Positions 10,565-22,296 of a DNA stretch of 64,000 nt are shown one piece after another. The translations under genes were made by a program, and so were the position numbers. Position 1 is the stretch's first letter; every line of letters starts with the position of its first letter. The stretch is taken from NCBI GenBank assembly GCA_932294355.1, contig OW028752.1, positions 23,047,550-23,111,549 on the forward strand, read 5' to 3'. This DNA is from Aporophyla lueneburgensis. Lineage: Eukaryota; Arthropoda; Insecta; Lepidoptera; Noctuidae. The notes beneath the pieces are model-generated. The model did no database searches. It was not told where the DNA came from and worked only from the letters and a program-made list of their open reading frames with translations.

Positions 10565-12088
10565 CAGTGTTGCCGTTAGGACTATCTGGTTTGTGGCTAC
10601 ATCAAAGAAAAAAGTTGCCAGTTTTGTAAATAAATTACATTCAAATTTCCGCTAAAAGTGGCTAAAGTATTTTTGACTTAATTTACCCTATTACTACTGT
10701 TAATCATTTTAATATTGTACAGGGATGCGGTTCACCATTAGCATTATCATTTCAGCCGATATACGTCCACTGCTGAACCTCCTCCAAAAAAAAAGGGGGG
10801 CTTGCCATAATCGCCACGCTTGGCAGGCGGGTTGGTGATCGCAGTATGGTGGTAAAAAAGGAGAGCGAGAATTTGGTTTATTCCTGTCAAAGGACGATTT
10901 ACTATTCTAAAATAGACTAAAGTGACACAACTACATTTTAGTTTGAGAGCAATATGATTGCACTGAGTTATTAGTTTAGTGAAAATTACAATTTTGCTAT
11001 TCTGAGTTTGCCGGTTTTCACCAAAAAGTTTGACTACAATAATTTATTTTAACTAAATCTGACTATTTTTAATCGCGATTAAGGTGTGGAATAAAACTGG
11101 TACTGGTGATCATAAACAAAAACTCACACCAACGCGTCGCCTTCACGTGCAAAAACAGTACCTACTGTATTTTTTTGTTTTCCTTTTCTTTTGCTTATAT
11201 CTCGAAAATGGCGTGTCCTATCACAAAAATAATACTTACATTTAAATGTCACCACGAGGGTAATATTATTTTATATTTTTAAAACAAAAAGTGAAAAATT
11301 CCATATAAAACACTGGTTAGGCTGCCCACTTGCGCGCGCCTTCGTCTCTCAAAAAACTAATTGCGTAGCACACAAGTACCACGTTGCGAAGTTGAGTCGC
11401 AATTGTCAAATTCAATTTTAGTCATGTCAAAATAATTTTTGTATTTAGAGTTTTTTTTGCAGAATAGCGATACTATTTTCATAGCCAAAAGTAAGGAATT
11501 TAAGAGATAGTTTAGTTCAGTGTACAACAGAATCGGCACCATTCTCCCATTCAGCTCTAAATCTTTGAGTGTAACATTTTTTTCTTAGCGGGACGTCCAT
11601 AATTCACACAAGTATTCACTCAAAAAGTTTACGAAAAATAAAAGACAACTAACTGCTCGCGAGAGTCTTCGGCTAAACATTATCAATATTATTAAACAAT
11701 AGCTTCGTTTCGGTACATGTTGACTGGAGCAGTATTGACTTTGTGCAAAACAAACTAGGGCTAACTTCAATAATAATAACGTACATTTTCATTCGATCGA
11801 ATTTAAATTACGTCAAAAATATAAAAATTCATAGGGGAATCCCTTGATTCGGCGCGGACCTCTGTGGTGTTGCCTACAGTTATTGACGATCACCCCATAA
11901 TTATTTCTTTAAAAAACATTAAGTATTAGTCGGTGGACTTATAACAGTAATAAAAATAAATAGTAATAATCTAAAAAGTAGCCAGAAGTAGCTAGATTCA
12001 TTTTGGTGGCTAAAGCAGATTATTTTTTGGCTAAGACCGTCGAAAATCCGCTAGATCTAGCCACGAAGTGGCTAAAACGGCAACACTG
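10565..12088. mobile_element. Non-autonomous hAT-like element, copy 1 (1,524 bp)
   Basis: The ends are CAGTGTTGCCGTT and AACGGCAACACTG, perfect inverted repeats of 13 bp, with subterminal tggct/agcca words repeated near both ends as hAT transposases prefer. No transposase frame is present. An older repeat insertion (about 10,733-10,851, tcatttcagccgata..cgcttggcaggcgg) is shared with copy 2. The left flank CAGACCGC (10,557-10,564) is the target duplication of the whole pair. Confidence 0.8.
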
Positions 12089-12105
12089 ATGGTCGGCGTT
12101 ATCGC

Positions 12106-13663
12106 CAGTGTTGCCGTTAGGACTATCTGGTTTGTGGCTACATCAAAGAAAAAAGTTGCCAGTTTTGTAAATAAATTACATTCAAATTTCCGCTAAAAGT
12201 GGCTAAAGTATTTTTGACTTAATTTAACCTATTACTTCTGTTAATCATTTTAATATTGTACAGGGATGCGGTTCACCATTAGCATTATCATTTCAGCCGA
12301 TAGACGTCCACTGCTGAACCTCCTCCAAAAAAAAGGGGGGTTTGCCATAATTGCCACGCTTGGCAGGCGGGTTGGTGATCGCAGTATAGTGGTAAAAAAG
12401 AAGAACGAGAATTTGGTTTATTCCTGTCAAAGGACGATTTCCTATTCTAAAATAGACTAAAGTGACACAACTACATTATAGTTTGACAGCACTATGATTG
12501 CACTGAGTTATTAGTTTAGTGAAAATTACAATTTTGCTATTCTGAGTTTGCCGGTTTTCACCAAAAAGTTTGACTACAATAATTTATTTTAACTAAATCT
12601 GACTATTTTTAATCGCGATTAAGAATGTGTGGAATAAAACTGGTACTGGTGGTCATAAACAAAAACTCACACCAACGCGTCGCCTTTACGTGCAAAAACA
12701 GTACCTACTGTATTTTTTGTTTTCCTTTTCTTTTGCTTATATCTCGAAAACGGCGTGTCCTATCACAAAAATAATACTTACATTTAAATGTCAACACGAG
12801 GGTAATATTATTTTTATATTTTTAAAACAAAAAGTAAAAAATTCCATATAAAACACTGGTTAGGCTGCCCACTTGCGCGCGCCTTCGTCTCTCAAAAAAC
12901 TAATTGCGTAGCACACAAGTACCAAGTTGCGAAGCCGAAAGAAAAAAAAATACCACGTTGAGTCGCGATTGTCAAATTCCATTTTAGTCATGTCAAAATA
13001 ATTTTTGAATTTAGAGTTTTTTCTTGCAGAATAGCGATACTATTTTCATAGCCAAAAGTAAGGAATTTAAGAGATAGTTTAGTTCAGTGTACAACAGAAT
13101 CGGCACCATTCTCCCATTCAGCTCTAAATCTTTGAGTGTAACATTTTTTTCTTAGCGGTACGTCCATAATTCACACAAGTATTCACTCAAAAAGTTTACG
13201 AAAAATAAAAGACAACTAACTGCTCGCGAGAGTCTTCGGCTAAACATTATCAATATTATTAAACAATTGCTTCGTTTCGGTACATGTTGACTGGAGCAGT
13301 ATTGAACTATTGACTTTGTGCAAAACAAACTAGGGCTAACTTCAATAATAATAACGTACATTTTCATTCGATCGAATTTAAATTACGTTAAAAATATAAA
13401 AATTCATAGGGGAATCCCTTGATTCGGCGCGGACCTCTGTGGTGTTGCCTACAGTTATTGACGATCACCCCATAATTATTTCTTTAAAAAACATTAAGTA
13501 TTAGTCCGTGGACTTCTAACAGTAATAAAAATAAATAGTAATAATCTAAAAAGTTGCCAGAAGTAGCTAGATTCATTTTGGTGGCTAAAGCAGATTATTT
13601 TTTGGCTAAGACCGTCGAAAATCCGCTAGATCTAGCCACGAAGTGGCTAAAACGGCAACACTG
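12106..13663. mobile_element. Non-autonomous hAT-like element, copy 2 (1,558 bp)
   Basis: Same orientation and nearly the same sequence as copy 1, starting 17 bp after it (spacer 12,089-12,105). Differences include an extra stretch of about 30 bp near 12,930-12,960 and scattered substitutions. CAGACCGC follows at 13,664-13,671, matching the flank left of copy 1, whereas the 17-bp spacer holds no such duplication. Confidence 0.8.
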
Positions 13664-13916
13664 CAGACCGCTCGCTTGTTGATCCGGCCGGAGTTGCCAG
13701 ACTGCGACCTTACAATTTCTACCAAAACCGTTAAATAAATAATGTGTGTTCTTTCCATAAGTAGGATAACAAGTAAAAATATTATAAAAGGAAGATGTGG
13801 GTTTTATTTGAAAATAAAATTATTATACATTGTAATTATTTACATGTTCTTACTAATATACGTTTAAAATCCTACATAGAATAGTAGCAACACCAAAATT
13901 ATAGATTAGGTAAAAA

Positions 13917-13924
13917 TATAAAAG
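13917..13924 (+). promoter_or_regulatory. TATA-like box of the thioesterase gene
   Basis: TATAAAAG lies 16 nt before the first ATG (13,940) and 61 nt before the next in-frame ATG (13,985). If it is used, transcription would begin near 13,945-13,950 and translation would start at 13,985. Confidence 0.45.
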
Positions 13925-13939
13925 AGCGCGAAAACGCAA

Positions 13940-16900
13940 ATGGCTTACATATTCGGTCGCATAATTTTTGAAGTGCTTATAAAAATGGCATCGAGCGGCA
14001 GGGCTACTCGTCTTCTAAAATCGATGGAGGTTCTAGCGAAGAAGACTACTTTTGATTATGGTACTGTTCTCAGCAAGGTACGATATGTTATATTATTTGT
14101 TGTTTCATATCAAAAAAACATAGTGTACTTACCTTCTGAAAACTGACGATGGATCCGAAGTTTTTTTAAGTTAATGCGTAAATGCTTTGATCCGCGTTAT
14201 TCATTAGGTTTTATTTAATAAATAAAAAACGACTTTCCTACCCAAATGATACTTATTAGTTTTGAGATATCAAGTAATACAATGGTTTAAAAATATCTGC
14301 TCGTATTTATGTATTTTTAGACATAGCACTTATTTTTCCGTGTTTATGTGCAAAGTCCTCTAAAAATACAAGACGGTGCAATGTAGACAACGTTTGACTT
14401 ATACTTATCTACTATGTTAGTCCTTGACAAATCTGATGGCTGAGTGGTTGAAACCGCCTTCGATTCAAACGTATTTCGATAGCATCTGCGGTACGGTGGG
14501 TGCTTCAGAGGAAAGCCGTAAGATGGTCGTTTCTTTTTCTTATCAAGTTCAAAGCAATAGCCATCAAAATTGATAAGAAGACCGGCCAAGTACGTGCGAG
14601 CCATGCCCAGTGAAGAGTTCCGTACTTAGAATGAATATATATACGCATGCACAGTAGATAGGTACTGGTTTTGTGGACTTCAAAAATAAATGTGTATTGC
14701 ATAGTATTTTTCTAAAAACTATGACTAAAAAGTCAAAACTGTTTCGTATCCCATTACTATAAAAACTATCTAACTGAATTAAAAGTCATTTAAAAATTAC
14801 AATTAATATTTTTTAATTTATCAAATCCAAAATCAAATCCAACGAAACCCCACCCGCTTATTTGTTCATTGATTTATTTATCATCCCTCAGTTACAAGTA
14901 TGAATGGGGAGAAACAACCCTTGATAGTTTAATTTCGTAATTAAACTACATCGTTGTGAAGCGACGTGAGCACCGCTTCTCAACGCTGTAGTGTAATCAC
15001 GACTTTTAGAAATATGTATTCTCGAGAATACATCATCTTTCCAGCTATCTATACATTTATATAATAAAGCTGGAGAGTTTGTTTGTCCGTTTGGTTGAAC
15101 GCGGGAATCTCAGTAACTACTGGGCCGAATTGAAAAAATCTTTTTTTATCGGGTAGCCTAATTATTGAGGACGGCTTTAGGTTATACAACATTTCACTAC
15201 GATTAAAAGGAGCGGAGCAGTAACGAAAAATGGATGAAAACTGGCAGGCAATTCGATGCGACGACGGGAAGAGTCAGGGGAGCAAAAATTTTGACGCGAA
15301 CGAAATTGCGGGCAGAAAATTGTTATCGTTAAAGAGCAAAAGTTCTCCGTTTAACAGAGTAGGAACGGAATGGAGAGATAGTTATACTGACAGACGCCGA
15401 CGGATATAGGCTATAAGTACCTATTACGTTTTTGCCATTTGACTAGGGGACTCTATAAAGAACACGAGTGACATACTAATACTACTAAAGTGATTTACGA
15501 AAAGAAACTAGAGCATGAAATAATAATCAAAATATTATCTTGTTGTAAAATGTCAATATGACAAACAGGTAATTAGCTTATAGCGCCAAATGTATTTTGG
15601 TACTCATTATTATTTTACTCACTAAAAGCTTATTAGGGGCCATCCATAAATTACGTCACACGTTAAGGGGGAGGGAGGGGGTCAACAAAGTGTGACATTG
15701 TGTGACAAGGGGGTGGGAAGGAACGTAATTTCGTGACGTCATATTACTAAACCTATTTTAATCTAAGTGTTTAGTAAAACACGAACTTTGAACTATTAAC
15801 GAAAAACTAAAAAACATTTGCAACTCTATTTGTAGAAGCATAAGGTTCAAATTGTTTTGTCAGCCACTCGCTCTACTAGTGTTTCGCGCCGACCGCCTAA
15901 TTGCTTCTTTGATAAATGCCGCAAAATGCATCGTGCCTAACGGAGATATTGTTTTTATTTCATTTAACTATTGAATTTCGTGGATGGAAAGTCGTCGTTT
16001 TCTTAGTTTTGCTATATTGAGATTATATTGTTATTGTGATACCTACTTACGGACCAAGTTTAAAATGAATAAAAAGAGTGATTTAGGTAATCTTTACCGT
16101 AAACTATATGAAGCATACAGTGCAGCTTATGCTGTAGTCTATATTTTGCATCAATCAACACAAGCAATTACTTAAACGGTTGGCGCCACCAGACACCCTT
16201 AATGGATAAATACATGTAAAAGGCGTTTTGAAATATCCTAAGACATTTATGCGAAACTTTGAACTCAATTTTCTCGAAATTAGAATTTTGCGACATATCA
16301 CCTTCATCCACTTAAGTCTTCAATTCTTTGTTTGGATGATGCCGTATGGTTCGACGAAAAACAGGCTGACAACGAATTTTCCTGACATTAACGACCCAAA
16401 CTACAAAGAAGTGCTACTATGCCAGTTATAAATAATTTAAAGGAGCCCACTCCTTTCAAAATTCATGTACTCAAGATGATTAAGTTTGATCTTTAATTAA
16501 TACAGTTTATCGTATTTTGTTTTGTTAATTTCTTGCAATGTGTATTTGATTTAATTTAAAAAAACATTTAAATTGAAATAAAACAAATTTCGGAACTGCT
16601 GTTTTTAATTCAATAATTATTTCTAGATGTAAAATTGAAAAATATGTGACGTCACACTAGGTAGGGGGGTCTCCCAAATGTGACCAGCTGTGACAAGGAC
16701 GGGGGAGGGGGTCAAAAATCATGAAATTCGTGTGACGTAATTTATGAATGGCCCCTTATGGGTACCTTAGTAATAATAAAACGCAGAACATTTTTACGTT
16801 TGATCTGATAGCACTGTGTTTACTTCACTGAATTTGAATATAATGATACTGATACTGATCTGAAAATGATGCAATTTATACAAGTACCTAATTATTTTCG

Positions 16901-18393
16901 ACTTCTTGTATGTTTAACAGCGTTAGCATAAGTTTTCCGATAAAGTGCGTGTTATGAGAATTTCTGCGTAGGTACCTACTTAGCTTTTACCATTCTCACG
17001 ACAGTAACCTGTACCTAATGTGCAAGTTCTCACTCGAAATTAAATAGGTAACGGTTAGCTGTTAATTAGCATGTAGGCACCTTTAATAGGTTTTCCCGAA
17101 ATTTTAGTTAGTCACAGCATCATGATTATCATTTGTGATTACTTACCTTACTTCTATGAGAATGAAATCAGCAGTTTTGTCATTTTATGTAGTTTTATTT
17201 TCCGGTTGTGTTTTTGTAGAAAGTTAAATAAATGCATTTATTTAATCAGTCAGATACATATCTATTTATGGATATGATATCTTGAACAAAGAATCTATAA
17301 TTATTGCAATTTGTTTTGAAGGACAACATGATCTAATATTTTTGATAATGTAATGTACTTTTGGTAGTCTCTTTACACAAATGCATCATGTCTGCATATC
17401 TTCCAGCTGTTAGGTTCTAACTGATGTAAGCTTAATGCACAAGATGGCGTTGTTTCCTAAGTACCTATACCCTTATTTTCCCTCAAAATCGCATACTTTC
17501 CCAATAGAATGAGCAAAACTAAAAATAAAATAATGGATGCTGATGTGAATGCTTATACTGTCACACTCACGCATGTTTTAATACTTATTACCCCACTATG
17601 CCATTGATGCCTAAAACAAAATTATAACAAAACTCCTAACTTCTTTCTAATCACGTTTTTTTTTCAAAATCCTGAGTCCATGTTAGCTATTTGATTGATA
17701 TAATTTTTATTTCTAGGTAAAACTCCAACCAGTTTCCAATGGGACGTTTCAAGGCACATTTATTGTGGACAAAAGTATGTGCAATATGGGAGGATCACTG
17801 CATGGAGGGTACATTGCATCAGTGACTGACGTGTTATCGTTTTACACACAGCTCAGCAACACTGATGGCAGATTGTCCTGGACCACTAGTATGAATGTCA
17901 AGTAGGTGGTTCTCATACTAAACTTTGGTTTGAGGCTCGAGTCCTAAAAGAAAAGATTTATCTTGTATCATAAAACAAATAGAATACGAATGGTCGTGGA
18001 CAGGCACTACCGTAATTTTGTCTAGTCATTGAATTTGGCTGTGTATAAAACATCTGTAACTTGGCAGTAATGAAGTTTATCGTTAAACCAACGTTTGGTT
18101 GCCAGTTTCGCGATATAACGGTGAATTACAATCTCCAACTTACTTTTTACTTATTTGTTTCTTGATTACTGTTGTTTTTGGTCAACAGTTACGTGGGATT
18201 AGCTGTGGATGGTGAAATAGTGAATGTGGAAACCAAATCACTGAAAAGTGGGAATTCTTCAGTGATAGAAACGTATTTCACGAATAAACAAGGAAAGCTG
18301 TTGGCAAAAGGCACCACGTCGTTCCTGACTGCGAATGATAAATACCAGGGAATAGTAAAACAATTTTTAGATTTTGATGTATACGAAAATTAA
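13940..18393 (+). CDS. ACOT13: ACOT13/THEM2-like acyl-CoA thioesterase (hotdog fold)
   Basis: Hydrolyses acyl-CoA to free fatty acid and CoA; vertebrate ACOT13 is cytosolic and mitochondria-associated. Three exons with GT-AG borders join in frame: 13,940-14,077, 17,717-17,901 and 18,189-18,393, giving 175 aa. The family signature NMGGSLHGGYIASVTD carries the HGG turn and the helix with the likely catalytic Asp (TDVLSF); it is followed by TTSMNVNYVGLAVDGE and the last strands ETYFTNKQGKLLAKGT. Human ACOT13 is about 140 aa and begins near the second Met here (13,985, MASSGRATRLLKSME), which would give 160 aa and fits the TATA box at 13,917. Intron 1 (3.6 kb) holds repeats, including a Helitron-like and a Harbinger-like element. 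AATAAA follows the stop at 18,406. Confidence 0.88.
15042..15325 (+). mobile_element. Helitron-like repeat (CTAGT-ending family), degraded
   Basis: Shares the landmarks of the family seen at seven or more places here: ataataaagctggagagttt, actgggccgaattg, aggagcggagcagtaa, gatgcgac..ggga..gtcagggg and gcgggcagaa. The usual GCTAGT end is lost (gggcagaaaattg). It resembles the widespread lepidopteran Helitron-like repeats; the class assignment is from memory. Confidence 0.6.
15636..16755. mobile_element. Harbinger-like non-autonomous element, 1,120 bp
   Basis: The ends are inverted copies of about 27 bp starting GGGGCCATCCATAAATTACG (right end differs at one base), and both are followed inward by G-rich, TGTGAC-repeating subterminal sequence. 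TTA flanks both sides (15,633-15,635; 16,756-16,758), the target of PIF/Harbinger elements. The interior has two frames of 63 and 67 codons without transposase motifs. It sits in intron 1 of the thioesterase gene. Confidence 0.75.
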
Positions 18394-18405
18394 AAAAACA
18401 AAACC

Positions 18406-18411
18406 AATAAA
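18406..18411 (+). promoter_or_regulatory. Poly(A) signal of the thioesterase gene
   Basis: AATAAA 13 nt after the stop codon, with a second at 18,436 (cataaataaaag), close to T-rich sequence. Confidence 0.65.
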
Positions 18412-18441
18412 TCTTCTAATTTATCACTTTTACCATAAATA

Positions 18442-19419
18442 AAAGTTAATTAAAAGTTTATTTAAAGTTAATTTAAAGTTCAGATTTTCATTTACTACCA
18501 TTTTACAATTATTTTATGGTAGCAGCAACCCTCTATAAGATTCTTTTGAGTGTGGTCATTTCAATTTAATTTCACAAAACAATTTGTTAGGTACCTACCT
18601 ACCCAAATGTTACCAACAACGACTCAACGCCATTCATGCGCCAAAATATCTTGTGGGTAAATTGGCAAAATATACTTACGATACTTAACTTAAAATGTGT
18701 CTAAGTGTATTTATTGTATGTCCCATTTATTTATTTTGTTGTTAGAAATAAACAGATATGAACCGGAAAGCAAAGCACTTTATTTTTTTCAAACTGTTCA
18801 GTCCAACAAAAACAATATAATAACGTAGGTTTCTATGACCTTAATTAGAATTTAATTAGAAAACTAGTCACTCTTAGAAAACCTTCCATTTCTGATTTCA
18901 TTTAGTCTTCATTTTACTTTTGTTTCTTTAAATGTTTTGATGAGTGTGTTCAGTTTATTTTGTGATATTCCTGTGCGAGCCCCGATAAATCCTTTTTCTT
19001 TTTTTTTCCACACTTTAAAAGCACTGAAAAGTAAAAACTGCACCGAACCACCTAAGGCCGACCACCAAACAGAGCCAGCTAGTGTCTAAGTGGCAGCCAC
19101 CAGCTAGTCGCTGCCAGTCGGCTAGTCTCTTCAGTCTCATACAGCAGTGCGCTCTTCTACATAAGGGATAAAAAACATCTATATCACGATGCGAATCCAC
19201 CAGCATCATGACGAGGGTTTGGTGTGGTGCTAGCAACAGAAATGACGTTGGTGGACCGCGGGTGCCGGGTGCGGAGAAGTCGGTGACTGTGGCCGAGTGT
19301 ACGCGGGAGGCGAGCGTCAAAACGCAGCCACTAGTAGCGAGCGCGTGCGGCTCCCGCAGTTTCTGGCTTGAATGCAGCTACTCAAACGTTCGGTTTGCGC
19401 CGATTCTACTTATACAAAA
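18442..19419. other. Intergenic: no gene recognised; GC-richer block 19,050-19,400
   Basis: AT-rich until about 19,000. The block 19,050-19,400 is GC-richer with open frames of 101 (minus) and 71 (plus) codons that match nothing I know and lack motif structure. It directly abuts a Helitron-like repeat, so it may be captured or repeat-derived. Confidence 0.35.
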
Positions 19420-19421
19420 CT

Positions 19422-19926
19422 AGCTTCTGCCCGCGACTTCGTCCGCGTCAAATTTTTGCTCCCCTGACCCTTCCCGTCGCATCGATTTGCCTGCTAGTTT
19501 TCGTCCATTTTTCGTTGCTGCTCGCTCCTTTTGAGTTATAGCGAGTCAACCTTCGATCAAAAAATTATTGATCGAAGGAGTCAACCTTAAAAGATAGACA
19601 TATGCTCTCGCGGACTTTTTTTTAGAACTTTTTAAAAGGAACAATTCCGTCATACATGATTTTTGCGTTACTTTAACCGTTTACGCAGCGCACGCAACGG
19701 AAACTCTCAAAAGGAATAAATTTTCCCCGTTTTTGCAACATTTTTCATTACTGCTCCGCTCCTCTTAGTTGTAGCGTGATATTATATAGCCTATAGCCTC
19801 CCTCAGTAAATAGGCTACCCAACACAAAAAGAATTTTTCAATTCGGACCAGTAGTTCCTGAGATTAGAGCGTTCAATCAAACAAACAAACAAACAAACAA
19901 ACTCTTCAGCTTTATAATATTATATA
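19422..19926 (-). mobile_element. Helitron-like repeat, long form (about 500 bp)
   Basis: Starts ACTAGCTTCTGCCCGCGACT (reverse complement of the GCTAGT end) and ends near ctcttcagctttataatatta after a (CAAA)n run at 19,879-19,899. It carries an extra middle segment (acgcaacggaaactctcaaa) shared only with the copy at 33,962. An inner palindrome ttcgatcaaaaaattattgatcgaa lies at 19,552. Confidence 0.65.
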
Positions 19927-21488
19927 GTATATATAGTATATATAATATATAGTATAGATGTATGAAAAATTTCATCCGGAACTTGTGGCGGCCACTAGTG
20001 GCTTTGCTATGGCTGAACCCAATTATTCTGCTGGCCAGTGATACGACGCTCTGATGATGATACAACAAAGATGACGGGTGTTAATTACTAGGTACTTAAC
20101 TGTAATACCAGTTTGTTCTACCTAATCACGGAAGCTTATACAACTCTGCTGGAAAAGTAGGTAATACCTTAACTAACTTTGCATCTGCGTTGTGTACGAT
20201 GAGTTGGCATAGGTTTAATTTCTCATTTTCTCGCCGGTCATAATATACTGGGCGCAATGTGCCTTTACGTCGGATTCGGGCAAGCGTGGCTAGCACCACC
20301 GTGTTTAGATAGCATCGAGCCTATAATATTATCCCGTTGCCTCTCATCAAGTACCGTGTTTACTAAATATTTAATTTTTATTTTGATTGAATTATTTCTA
20401 AAAATACCTACATCCTTACGTTTTTTTATTCAAAATTACCCACATTCTTCTTGTAATTTATTTGTGACTTGTTGACAATGTACAGCAGTGGTATTTTCGT
20501 TTTTGGCGCTAAAACATTTTACAAAGAAACGAGGCGGGATGCCATTTCTGCTTTGCCACTGGAGATGTCTTGGAAAATATTCTCGTGAGTTACTGACGAC
20601 GAAGGTCGTATTTCATGAGTTAACTTTTTTGCGTCGTATTTTTGCTATATAAATTGGTTTTTTATTTGTCTGCGTACTGCATGTTAAAATTAACATACAG
20701 TCCTCCTCTGACAGCAGTCCCTGCAGCAAGCCAACAGCAACCTTACTGTTATAAGAAAAAAGATCACTTTGATTTTGACAGTGATGCAAATTAAATGAGA
20801 AGTAAAATAATTAAGATCAGAATGTCATAGCACAGTGATACCTCCGTTGCGCGTTGGTTCGTGGGCACAAACGTGATTGCTGACTCTGCACTTAGGGTCT
20901 TGGGTTCGATTCCAGGGTAATAATGAATGTTATTGTTTTTTAATTATTAAAAAGTATTTTATTAAAGTAGTTTTTATGAACACGTGTCAGTGGAATTTAT
21001 TTAATGATATGGCACTTGACATAAACAAAAATCACTTGTAGTTACAGGTAGATATTGTGAGTAGGTACGTTACTTACTTTAAACTATTACTGCTCACAAT
21101 ATTTTACCTTTGCCAGGTGCAGCTCAACTACAACCATTTCGTTATAAACATAAAAGATCACTGTGTTTTTCACAGACTAGTCGGTGGCAACAACCCAAAA
21201 GCAACCTTATCAGTATGAAAATAACGATCACTTTTATTTTGACAGTTCTGCAAACCCAGGGGTTTTACAGTAAACGGACTGCAAGACCACGTCTGTTCAG
21301 AAGTAAAAATGTCGAGGTGGGATTTTATCGTGCACTGGTTATTAATCTTTGTGTGTTGAACCGAGCGATGAAAATCCAACCGAGGACATCCCAGCGGGTT
21401 GAAAAAACAGACTGTTCGATTTTAAACTCTCCGTGCTACGCAGTGCGTTGAAGATCGAGTGTGCGAAAAAATCCCTCCACGGTTTAAT
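19927..21488. other. Intergenic: short-repeat patches, SINE-like piece, no gene
   Basis: (TA)n-rich at 19,915-19,955. A SINE-like head with B-box GGGTTCGATTCC lies at about 20,845-20,925. Blocks 20,700-20,810 and 21,110-21,270 are divergent copies of each other (aagatcac..tttgacag). No host exon is recognised. Confidence 0.4.
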
Positions 21489-21492
21489 TACG

Positions 21493-21748
21493 TACTAGCT
21501 TCTGCCCACGACTTCGTCCACGTCAAATTTATGCTCCCTTGACCCTTCCCGTCGCATCGAATTGCCTGCCAGTTTTCGTTGCTGCTCCGCTCCTTTTGAT
21601 TGTAGCGTGATGTTATATAACCTATTGCCTTCCTCAATAAATAGGCTACCCAACACAAACATATTTTTTTCACTTCGGACCAGTATTTCCTGAGATTACC
21701 GCGATCAACCAAATAAACAAACTCTTCAGCTTTATAATATTAGTATAT
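21493..21748 (-). mobile_element. Helitron-like repeat, short form
   Basis: Starts actagcttctgcccacgact and ends with ctcttcagctttataatatta, with the same internal order as the other copies but without the long middle segment. Deletions remove part of the aggagcggagc region. Confidence 0.6.
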
Positions 21749-22296
21749 GTATATGAGGGAAAGTGGGCTTACTATAATTATCTTCTTTCACAGTTATTTG
21801 GACGACACGTCATTACAAATCGCAGCGCGCACGCACAAAACATGGGCGCGGATTATTTTAACGAACAAGAAACTCAGAAATCGACTCAACAAGTTCGAAT
21901 TGGCAATTAAACTGGGCTCTGAAAGCTTAGCAAAGTTTTACAGGAAAAATAAAAAAAAACTGCGTAAGGAAAAGGGAAAAAATTATTTGCCGCTCGGCAG
22001 AACTATGGGTAATATAAATTATTTTCGCTATTATAACACGTTTTGTCCATTACTCAGGTACCTTTCGACGGTTTTTTTAAAATTTTATTTAATGGTCTGC
22101 AAAAACCAATTTCTATTGTTAACCAATGTCTATTGACAATTACTGGAAATAAGTTATTTGACGCAGCTTGCGATAGGAGTAAACTTGTAGAAATTATCAC
22201 ATAACAAAAAAAAGCGAAACGTAACATAAAACTGCTAGGCTTCTTCTATGCGACTTTTAAATATACAGGTACAGGTTCAGGTACAGGTTCGTTGTT
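21749..22296. other. Unassigned open frame region
   Basis: A 129-codon plus frame (21,747-22,136) is rich in Lys/Arg/Asn with a segment NKKLRNRLNKFELAIKLG, but no family is recognised. A decayed mobile-element coding piece is possible. Nothing else is seen. Confidence 0.25.

Larger units (their letters stand above)
10330..13939. promoter_or_regulatory. Divergent intergenic region of TP53BP1 and ACOT13-like gene
   Basis: The two start codons face away from each other (10,329 minus; 13,940 plus). Removing the 3.1 kb transposon pair and one copy of its target duplication leaves only about 500 bp between them, so the ancestral arrangement was probably a short shared promoter. TATAAAAG at 13,917-13,924 points toward the thioesterase gene. 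No TATA box is clear on the TP53BP1 side. Confidence 0.5.

Noticed and set aside
12089..12105. 17-bp spacer between the hAT copies as a pair of target duplications
   Set aside because: Neither its first nor its last 8 bases match each other or CAGACCGC.
21747..22136. 129-codon Lys-rich frame as a host gene
   Set aside because: Begins in the tail of a Helitron-like repeat, no motif, no homology recognised; left unassigned.
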